Shown one piece after another: positions 1 to 5,184 of a stretch of DNA of 5,990 nt. The notes beneath the pieces are model-generated. The model was not told where the DNA came from. It did no database searches and worked only from the letters and a program-made list of their open reading frames with translations. This DNA comes from Porticoccaceae bacterium. Lineage in GTDB: Bacteria > Pseudomonadota > Gammaproteobacteria > Pseudomonadales > Porticoccaceae. Numbering within the stretch: the first letter of the stretch is position 1; each line of letters opens with the position of its first letter. The translations under genes and the position numbers were made by a program. The stretch spans positions 1 to 5,990 of the forward strand of contig JAPKCN010000123.1 in assembly GCA_028822945.1 (NCBI GenBank). Direction: 5' to 3'.

Positions 1-118
1 GCGACTCTTGCATTGCATCAGGCTTTCCGGCGCACGGAATTGCACAACAGCTTTGGCAAAGAGAGGCCATATCATAATTATCGGCTCAGGGACTTCTCGG
101 CTGGCGCGCACTCCAGGA
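1..118 (-). ncRNA. ssrS: 6S RNA, 5' part, cut by the window edge
   Basis: 6S RNA binds sigma-70 RNA polymerase holoenzyme by mimicking an open promoter and lowers transcription from many promoters in stationary phase. Read on the minus strand, the region has the family's hallmark block GTCCCTGAGCCGATAA at about 79-94. It is preceded by CCTGGAGTG and GCCAG, which resemble the 5' closing stem of Pseudomonas-type 6S RNA, and is followed further on by CGGAAAGCCT. The position directly downstream of zapA is the usual one for ssrS in gammaproteobacteria. The 5' end is estimated from the promoter -10 box and could lie anywhere at 117-120. About 118 of the usual 180 or so bases are present. The 3' strand that closes the long hairpin, and the expected downstream fau/ygfA gene, lie outside the window. 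Confidence 0.88.
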
Positions 119-123
119 CTAAC

Positions 124-132
124 AGTATATCA
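124..132 (-). promoter_or_regulatory. Extended -10 promoter for 6S RNA
   Basis: On the minus strand the bases read TGATATACT, that is TG, one base, then TATACT. This is a good extended -10 element. It places the transcription start at about 117-120, right at the first bases that look like 6S RNA. At the 16-18 base spacing the -35 position reads roughly GGGTGT, which is not a -35 box, so the promoter probably relies on the extended -10. The assignment is inferred from spacing and sequence only. Confidence 0.6.
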
Positions 133-180
133 GAGGTTTTTTAAAAACACCCCTGCGCAGTTTTAAGGTTTATCTAGGAA

Positions 181-483
181 CTACTTGCGGTCGAGGTCAA
201 ATAGCACAGAATCGAGTTTGCTATCGATCGCTTCGAGGACCTGCGAGGCGCCTGCGTCCTGTTTTGCGGTGTCTTCGGCGCGCAGCAGATCATGAGTTAG
301 ATTAAGCGCTGCCATAACGGCTATGCGCTCGACGCCAATAATATTTGAACTGCGGCGTATGTCTTCCATTTTGTCATTGAGAATTTGTGCCGAGTTTTCC
401 AGCACCTCGCGCTCTGCCGGTTGACAATTAACTTGGTAGTCTTTGTCGAGAATGCGCACCTTGAGTGAAATATTATCCATCAT
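181..483 (-). CDS. zapA: Cell division protein ZapA
   Basis: ZapA is a small cytoplasmic protein that binds FtsZ and cross-links its filaments, stabilising the Z ring at midcell. The 100-residue product has the usual length and layout. An N-terminal head (about residues 1-50) starts with SLKVRILDKDYQVNC, a typical ZapA opening, and carries the helix AEREVLENSAQILNDKMEDIR. The second half, including VERIAVMAALNLTHDLL, forms the long C-terminal helix and coiled coil used for dimer and tetramer formation. The first ATG overlaps the TGA of the upstream small gene as ATGA, so the two are probably translationally coupled. A second ATG follows at once, so the true start could be one codon later. No strong ribosome binding site is seen, which fits coupling. 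6S RNA follows on the same strand, the common arrangement in this class. Confidence 0.95.
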   Translation of the reverse strand: MMDNISLKVRILDKDYQVNCQPAEREVLENSAQILNDKMEDIRRSSNIIGVERIAVMAALNLTHDLLRAEDTAKQDAGASQVLEAIDSKLDSVLFDLDRK

Positions 484-683
484 TGCTCTGCACTAAGATT
501 TTTTAGACGATTGATCATGGTCTGGATTTTCTGACGCGCCAATTCATTCTTTTCTAACAGCTGCCCGCGCTCGCCGACTAAACCTGCCTCGCGTTCGCGG
601 AGAGCTTGATTTTCTGCCTTGAGTTGTTGGCACAGTTCGATCAGGCGATCGAGTTTGTCTTCAAAATGGTCTGTTGTGCTCAT
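480..683 (-). CDS. Small coiled-coil protein of the TIGR02449 type, upstream of zapA
   Basis: This 67-residue acidic and basic protein is almost entirely a predicted coiled coil. Hydrophobic residues recur at heptad-like spacing from about residue 8 (FEDKLDRLIELCQQLKAENQ) to residue 62 (IQTMINRLKNL), with no cysteine pair, signal peptide or membrane segment. Length, coiled-coil character and position just upstream of zapA match the family known as TIGR02449, found next to zapA in Pseudomonas and relatives. It also resembles the cell division factor ZapB in size and fold class, so a role as a ZapA partner at the Z ring is plausible but is inference. The start ATG is preceded by the purine-rich AAGAGAGAC, a reasonable ribosome binding site. 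The stop codon overlaps the zapA start by 4 bases. Confidence 0.88.
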   Translation of the reverse strand: MSTTDHFEDKLDRLIELCQQLKAENQALREREAGLVGERGQLLEKNELARQKIQTMINRLKNLSAEQ

Positions 684-728
684 GTCGTCTCTCTTATAAG
701 ACTGATTGCATTCCTATCTACCGAGTCA

Positions 729-757
729 ACTATAGGCATTGTAGGGGTTCTGGTCAA
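729..757 (-). promoter_or_regulatory. Sigma-70-like promoter for the coiled-coil gene and zapA
   Basis: On the minus strand a -35 box TTGACC (752-757) is followed by exactly 17 bases and a -10 box TATAGT (729-734). Each box matches the consensus at five of six positions. Transcription would start near 722, giving a leader of about 39 bases before the small coiled-coil gene at 683. The element lies in the short divergent region between the division operon and the ygfB-pepP-ubiH operon. Confidence 0.65.
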
Positions 758-769
758 TTGTTAGATGGC

Positions 770-775
770 GATAAT
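770..775 (+). promoter_or_regulatory. Possible -10 box for the ygfB-pepP-ubiH operon
   Basis: GATAAT matches the -10 consensus at five of six positions on the plus strand. No convincing -35 box lies 16-18 bases upstream; the best candidate is TTCTGG at 748-753, which overlaps the -35 box of the divergent promoter. Transcription from here would start near 782, downstream of the ATG at 778. That would favour the later ygfB start at 838. The call is weak. Confidence 0.25.
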
Positions 776-821
776 CCATGGTGCAGACATTGTCCAAGGG
801 TGTTAGCATATTGTCCTTAAA

Positions 822-828
822 AGAGGGG
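822..828 (+). promoter_or_regulatory. Ribosome binding site supporting the GTG start of ygfB
   Basis: AGAGGGG lies 9 bases before the GTG at 838, a normal spacing. The ATG at 778 has no comparable purine run upstream. This helps choose the later start. Confidence 0.5.
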
Positions 829-837
829 ATTAGTGCG

Positions 838-1377
838 GTGACGTTCGAGGAACTTGAAGATCTTTTTTTCGCCATAGAGATCGAGGCAAGCGCGGCCGCA
901 TTTCATGGGTTTTTGTGCGGTCGCCTGAGCGGTGGTGCGGTTGAAATGCCCGATTTGGTCACTTCATCAAGCGAATGGTTAGCGTTGTCTCCGGAGCAGA
1001 GCGAAGCGGCGGAGCACCCACTGACTGATTTTTACCAGGCATCTTTAAGTAATCTAGAGGATTTAAGTTTCCTTTTTCAGCCGTTGCTACCGGACGAAGA
1101 TTTACCCTTGGCGGAACGCTTGGTTGCGGTGGGAGAATGGTGCGGAAGCTATATTTCCGGGCTTGCTGAGGGTTTGGGGAGCGACTTTGAAATATCCGAG
1201 GACAGCAAAGAGGCACTTGAGGACCTCGGTGCGATCGCCCAAGTATCCATTGATTTCGACGCTGAGGGTGAGCGTGACTACACTGAATTAGTCGAATATA
1301 TCCGTGTCGCTGTGCAACTAATTTTTGCCGATGTGCATCCAGAAATCGGTATCGCCAGCCAACCTATACTGCATTAA
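838..1377 (+). CDS. ygfB: YgfB/UPF0149 family protein
   Basis: This is a YgfB (UPF0149, YecA-like fold) family protein, a mostly helical cytoplasmic protein. In Pseudomonas aeruginosa YgfB has been linked to regulation of ampDh3 and beta-lactam tolerance; the role in other species is less clear. Family marks are HGFLCGRLSGG near the N-terminus, DDLSFLFQPLLPDEDLPL-like text in the middle (here LEDLSFLFQPLLPDEDLPL), then VGEWCGSYISGLAEGLG, a C-terminal helix ELVEYIRVAVQLIFADV, and the ending PILH, close to the PTLH end of the E. coli protein. The GTG at 838 gives 179 residues beginning (M)TFEELEDLFFAIEIEASAAAF, with the conserved His near residue 23, as usual in the family, and it has a ribosome binding site. 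An ATG at 778 would add 20 residues that do not resemble the family. The gene is first in the operon, 34 bases before pepP. Confidence 0.88.
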   Translation: MTFEELEDLFFAIEIEASAAAFHGFLCGRLSGGAVEMPDLVTSSSEWLALSPEQSEAAEHPLTDFYQASLSNLEDLSFLFQPLLPDEDLPLAERLVAVGEWCGSYISGLAEGLGSDFEISEDSKEALEDLGAIAQVSIDFDAEGERDYTELVEYIRVAVQLIFADVHPEIGIASQPILH

Positions 1378-1401
1378 TTTTTTATCGGCGCTGAACAACC
1401 T

Positions 1402-1406
1402 AGGAA
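1402..1406 (+). promoter_or_regulatory. Ribosome binding site of pepP
   Basis: AGGAA ends 5 bases before the ATG at 1412. It selects this start over the open frame that runs further upstream into ygfB. The protein from 1412 begins at the family's normal N-terminus. Confidence 0.6.
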
Positions 1407-1411
1407 AATCT

Positions 1412-2722
1412 ATGATTACTATTAAAGAGTATGCGGCTCGGCGCCGAGATTTGATGAGTATGATGGAGCCCAATAGTATTGCCGTTGTGGCCTCTGCACC
1501 TGAGAGAGTGCGGTCCAAAGATACTTTTTACGCCTATAAGCAGGACACTACCTTTAGCTATTTGAGCGGCTTTCCCGAACCTAGCGCGGTGATGGTATTG
1601 ATCCCCGGTCGTGAACAGGGTGAATACGTCATGTTTTGCCGCGAAAAGGATCGTTTAAAAGAAACGTGGGACGGTTTTTTAAATGGCCCCGAGGGTGCGC
1701 GCAGCGATTATGCCGCTGATGACGCTTTTCCAATTGCGGATGTTGACGAAATTTTGCCCGGCCTACTCGAAGGGCGAGGGCGTGTGTATTACGATATAGG
1801 TAAAGATGCCGAGTTTGACAAGCACCTGATGGGCTGGATTAACAATATTCGCGATCAACGTCGCCGCGGCGCCATACCACCCGGTGAATTTGTCGATCTT
1901 GGGTACTTTGTCAACGAGATGCGATTGCTCAAGAGCGCGACTGAGATAAAGCTTATGCGCCGCGCTGGTGCCATATCAGCCAGCGCCCACCGGCGTGCAA
2001 TGTGCGCCAGCAAGCCTGGCTTGTACGAGTATCAACTGCAGGCTCAAATTGAGTGCGAGTTCATGCTTCAGGGCGCTACCGGACCGGCTTATACGAGCAT
2101 TGTCGGAGGTGGTAAAAACGGCTGTATCCTGCATTATATTGAAAACCGCAGTTGCCTTGCAGACGGTGATTTAGTTTTGATTGACGCCGGTTGCGAATAT
2201 CTTGATTACGCAGCAGATATTACTCGTACATTTCCAGTAAATGGGCGTTTTTCGGCTGCCCAGGCGGCGATCTATGACATTGTGTTGGCCGCTCAGAGCG
2301 AGGCTTTTAAATCGATTGCCCCAGGTATTGCCTATAACTGTGCGAATGAGGCAACCATTCGCGTGATTACTCAGGGCTTAGTCGATCTGAATATCCTCGA
2401 TGGCGATGTCGACGAATTAATTGCGCGAGGCGCGCATCGCGATTTTTATATGCACAATTCTGGACATTGGCTCGGCATGGACGTTCACGATGTCGGTGAT
2501 TACAAGGTTGATAAGAGTTGGCGCGATTGCGAGGCAGGAATGGTGCTGACGGTTGAGCCTGGCATTTACATTGCACCCGACAATTACAATGTCGCGGAAA
2601 AGTGGCGGGGTTTGGCGGTGCGGATTGAGGACGATGTGGTGATCACCCGCAATGGTTGTGAGCAAATCACTGCCGATGTGCCCAAAGAGCGTGCCGAGAT
2701 CGAACGGTTGATGGAGAGTTGA
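1412..2722 (+). CDS. pepP: Xaa-Pro aminopeptidase (aminopeptidase P)
   Basis: PepP is a cytoplasmic dimanganese enzyme that removes the N-terminal residue from peptides with proline in second position. The product has 436 residues, close to the 441 of E. coli PepP. The N-terminal creatinase-like domain (about residues 1-170) includes DTTFSYLSGFPEPSAVMVLIPG. The pita-bread catalytic domain follows, with all five metal ligands in their usual settings: D258 in LIDAG, D269 in YAADITRTFP, H352 in HNSGHWLGMDVHD, E382 in VEPGIYI and E406 in RIEDDVVIT. H241 (ILHYIEN) and H359 match the other active-site histidines. The open frame extends upstream to 1325, but that extension overlaps ygfB and has no family similarity, and the ATG at 1412 has a ribosome binding site. 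The gene sits between ygfB (34 bases) and ubiH (16 bases), the standard order of this operon. It appears intact. Confidence 0.96.
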   Translation: MITIKEYAARRRDLMSMMEPNSIAVVASAPERVRSKDTFYAYKQDTTFSYLSGFPEPSAVMVLIPGREQGEYVMFCREKDRLKETWDGFLNGPEGARSDYAADDAFPIADVDEILPGLLEGRGRVYYDIGKDAEFDKHLMGWINNIRDQRRRGAIPPGEFVDLGYFVNEMRLLKSATEIKLMRRAGAISASAHRRAMCASKPGLYEYQLQAQIECEFMLQGATGPAYTSIVGGGKNGCILHYIENRSCLADGDLVLIDAGCEYLDYAADITRTFPVNGRFSAAQAAIYDIVLAAQSEAFKSIAPGIAYNCANEATIRVITQGLVDLNILDGDVDELIARGAHRDFYMHNSGHWLGMDVHDVGDYKVDKSWRDCEAGMVLTVEPGIYIAPDNYNVAEKWRGLAVRIEDDVVITRNGCEQITADVPKERAEIERLMES

Positions 2723-2738
2723 CGGTACCCCTAAGATT

Positions 2739-3977
2739 ATGCGGCCGGTAGACGACGCACTTCGCTCAGCGGACTACGATGTAGTTATCGTCGGAGCTGG
2801 TATGGTTGGCATAAGCCTAGCGTTGATGCTAGCGCAACAGGCAGCTGGTTGGCGGATATTGTTATTAGAGGCGCGCTGCGCCGCTGCATCAGATAGTGAC
2901 GGACACTTCGATGCCCGCTCAACGGCGCTATCATCGAGTACTCAGCGTATCTTTCAAAATCTCGATTTGTGGCAGCAAGTGCAGCGCCATACGAGCGCCA
3001 TTCAGTGTATACATGTAAGTGACCGCGGCTATCCGGGTATCACTCGCATCACCGCCGCCGATGCCGATGTCGAAGCGCTCGGTTATGTGGTCGAAAACGA
3101 TCCTTTGAACGAATTGTTAGAACGCCAATTGGCATGCGTGAATATTGCTATTCGCCGATCTAGCCAAGTTTCTGTGATAAATGTCAGGGCCGGCGGAGTG
3201 GAGTTGGGTTTGACGGATGTAGGCCATAGTTTGTCGAGCAAATTATTGATCGTCGCCGATGGCACGAACTCAAAGACCGCACTAAAATTGGGTTTTTACA
3301 CTGATAACCACGATCATAAGCAGGCGGCTATTGTTGCCAATATTGGCCTCGACAAAGCCCACAACGGAGTCGCCTACGAGCGCTTCACTGCTCTTGGACC
3401 AATAGCTTTATTGCCGTTGACAGCTTATCGAGGAAGGCCTCGTGCGGCCTTAGTTTGGAGCCAGCCAAGCGATGGAGCGGCGACGACAATGGCACTTGAA
3501 GATACGCAGTTTTTATCGACACTGCAGAGCCAATTTGGTTATCGGCTTGGTATTTTTCGGAAAATCGGTGCGCGCGCCAGCTTTCCCTTAATCACTAGCC
3601 TTGCCGACGAGCAGGTGCGCCGAGGTATAGCGTTGTTGGGAAATGCCGCACACAGCCTGCATCCAGTGGCTGGACAGGGTTTTAACTTGGCATTGCGCGA
3701 CGCTTCGAGTCTAGCGGCAATCATCGGACGTGCGCGCGCTGCGGGACTAGATTTCGCTAGCACAGAGGTGCTCGACCAATACCGCCAAGCACAGAGCGCA
3801 GACCAGCGGCGCGTGGTGGCGTTAACTCGCGGTCTGCCAGCTATTTTTGCATCGCGTTCGCCGGTTGCAATCGCCGGTCGCAATGCCGCCCTGCTAAGTA
3901 TGGACGTCATGCGACCGCTGCGGCACCGTTTTGCCGACTTTGGCATGGGTCATCTCGGCGGCCACCCAGATTCGTAG
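2739..3977 (+). CDS. ubiH: UbiH, FAD-dependent 2-octaprenyl-6-methoxyphenol hydroxylase
   Basis: UbiH is a class A flavin monooxygenase that hydroxylates C1 of the ubiquinone ring precursor, in the Ubi complex of the aerobic pathway. The 412-residue product has the three FAD and NAD(P)H marks of the family: GAGMVG at residues 19-24 with the ribose-binding E44 at the end of the second strand, IVADGTNSK at 171-179, and GNAAHSLHPVAGQGFNLALRD at 301-321. Asn in GNAA, and the stretches HVSDRGYPG (92-100), AFxRFT-like YERFTALGPIALLP and the C-terminal RNAALLSMDVMRP, fit UbiH better than UbiI. The start ATG has only a weak ribosome binding site, and no better start precedes the FAD-binding strand. 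The gene appears complete, in contrast to the paralogous ubiI remnant that starts just after it. Confidence 0.93.
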   Translation: MRPVDDALRSADYDVVIVGAGMVGISLALMLAQQAAGWRILLLEARCAAASDSDGHFDARSTALSSSTQRIFQNLDLWQQVQRHTSAIQCIHVSDRGYPGITRITAADADVEALGYVVENDPLNELLERQLACVNIAIRRSSQVSVINVRAGGVELGLTDVGHSLSSKLLIVADGTNSKTALKLGFYTDNHDHKQAAIVANIGLDKAHNGVAYERFTALGPIALLPLTAYRGRPRAALVWSQPSDGAATTMALEDTQFLSTLQSQFGYRLGIFRKIGARASFPLITSLADEQVRRGIALLGNAAHSLHPVAGQGFNLALRDASSLAAIIGRARAAGLDFASTEVLDQYRQAQSADQRRVVALTRGLPAIFASRSPVAIAGRNAALLSMDVMRPLRHRFADFGMGHLGGHPDS

Positions 3978-3984
3978 CGCGCGC

Positions 3985-5165
3985 ATTAGCAACGTCGATA
4001 TTGTCGTAGTTGGCGCGGGGATGGTCGGTGCTGTGGGCGCAGTATTGTTGGCGCGAGCCAAACCCTCTTTAGTAATAGCGCTGATCGAATCGCGCTCCTA
4101 CGTAGATCGGCGTAGTGGCGATTTTAATCCTCGGGTGTCGGCGATCACCGAGTGCACCCGGGGCTTACTCGATGGTTGCGACCATTGGAATAGTATCGTC
4201 AGCCACCGGCACTGCCGATATACGAAAATGTAAGTCTGTGATGAGGGAACCGGGCGCATGTACTTTGATTGCGCCAACTTCGGTGGTTTAAACCTCGGCC
4301 ATATTGTTGAAAAAGGAGTTGTTCAAGGCGCGGCCATCGCCGCGCTGTGCAACTATGACAACCTCATCTTGCAATGCCCCGAGCCTATCCAGAGCATTTC
4401 CACGCTCGCTACCATCGGCGCGCGAGTAGTTACATTAGGTAGCGGAAAAGAGTTGTGTACACGGTTAGTGATTGGCGCCGACGGCGGAAATTCGCACTCG
4501 CGGTGTGCGGTCGCTCTGGCCACTCGCGAGTGGGATTACCGGCGGTCTGCAATCGTGGCCAGTGTGAAAACTGAAAATACCCATAGAGATACCTCGTGGC
4601 AATCCTTTATACCGAGTGGTCCACTGGCGTTGTTGCCACTTTTAATGTTTCACGATGCACATCTCTACTCGCTTATGTGGTCGTAGAATAGCGCATTCGC
4701 TGAGGACTTAATAGCGCTCGACGACGCCCAATTTTGAACTGCTAGCGAACGCTGTTTGGTGCCGATTATTGCGATGCAGCGGCGCTTTATGGTGCCGCTC
4801 AAGCAACGTCATGCGGTAGATTATGTTGCACTCGGAGTGGCGTTGGTAGGTGATGCCGCGCACAGTATTTACACATTAGCTGGGCAAGGCGTCAATTTGG
4901 GCTTTGCCGACATAGAGGTTTTAGTTGAGGAAATTAGTCGTACCTGCAAACGCGGCAGCGATATTGGTAGACTGGCGACGTTTAAGCGCTTTAAGCGCCG
5001 CTCCAAGGTTGAAAATCTTTTCATGATGGTCGTGATGGAATTACTTAAGCGCTTATTTTTTAGCTGCAACCGCCCTTGCGTGCGCTACGTAATATCGGCA
5101 TGTAGCTGATTGACCACTGTCGAAGATTAAAACGTCACATAGCTCGGTATGCTAGGGGGTTTTAA
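3985..5165 (+). pseudogene. ubiI: ubiI (visC-type) flavin hydroxylase, disrupted by stops and frameshifts
   Basis: UbiI hydroxylates C5 of the ubiquinone ring precursor and is a paralogue of UbiH. Most of this remnant lies in one frame but is interrupted by TAA (4231), TAG (4684) and TGA (4735). Read through the stops, it follows UbiI in order: VDIVVVGAGMVG (FAD strand, 3994-4029), RVSAI (near 4132), LGHIVEKGVV, RLVIGADGGNS (around 4477), WDYRRSAIVASVKTE, GPLALLPL, QRHAVDYV and GDAAHSIYTLAGQGVNLG (4849 onward). The TAA sits where E. coli UbiI has Glu in GMEVWD, so it is a simple nonsense change. Near 4736-4753 the ELLANA segment lies in a different frame. The C-terminus resumes in a third frame at 5082 (ALRNIGM, then TAG, then LIDHCRRLKRHIAR), ending at TAA 5163. 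The expected start reads ATT. No fragment keeps a complete fold, so activity is unlikely. Confidence 0.9.
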
Positions 5166-5184
5166 ATTGACACCTCAAAATAGA

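Noticed and set aside
139..170. AT-rich inverted repeat (TTAAAAC ... GTTTTTAA on the minus strand) after zapA as an intrinsic terminator
   Set aside because: The stem is short, AT-rich and imperfect, and is not followed by a separate T-run. The inner CTGCGCAG palindrome alone is too short.
778..837. ATG at 778 as the ygfB start
   Set aside because: No ribosome binding site is seen, the extra 20 residues lack family similarity, and the GTG at 838 has a good site and gives the family's usual N-terminus. It stays possible.
959..1216. 85-residue minus-strand open frame opposite ygfB
   Set aside because: It lies wholly inside the well-supported ygfB in another frame and shows no domain.
1325..1411. 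N-terminal extension of pepP upstream of the ATG at 1412
   Set aside because: It overlaps the end of ygfB, does not resemble PepP, and the ATG at 1412 has a ribosome binding site.
3539..3946. 135-residue open frame on the minus strand opposite ubiH
   Set aside because: It is a shadow of ubiH: basic, low-complexity composition, no recognisable domain, and no ribosome binding site that I could see.
4258..4686. Independent 142-residue FAD protein gene
   Set aside because: It is the middle part of ubiI: the codons on both sides of the TAA at 4231 align without a break to UbiI, in the same frame. It lacks the first FAD-binding motif.
3985..5165. Programmed frameshifting or stop readthrough of ubiI
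   Set aside because: There are several unrelated stops of all three kinds, lost start and motif residues, and no slippery site with a structure that I can see. Decay is the simpler reading.
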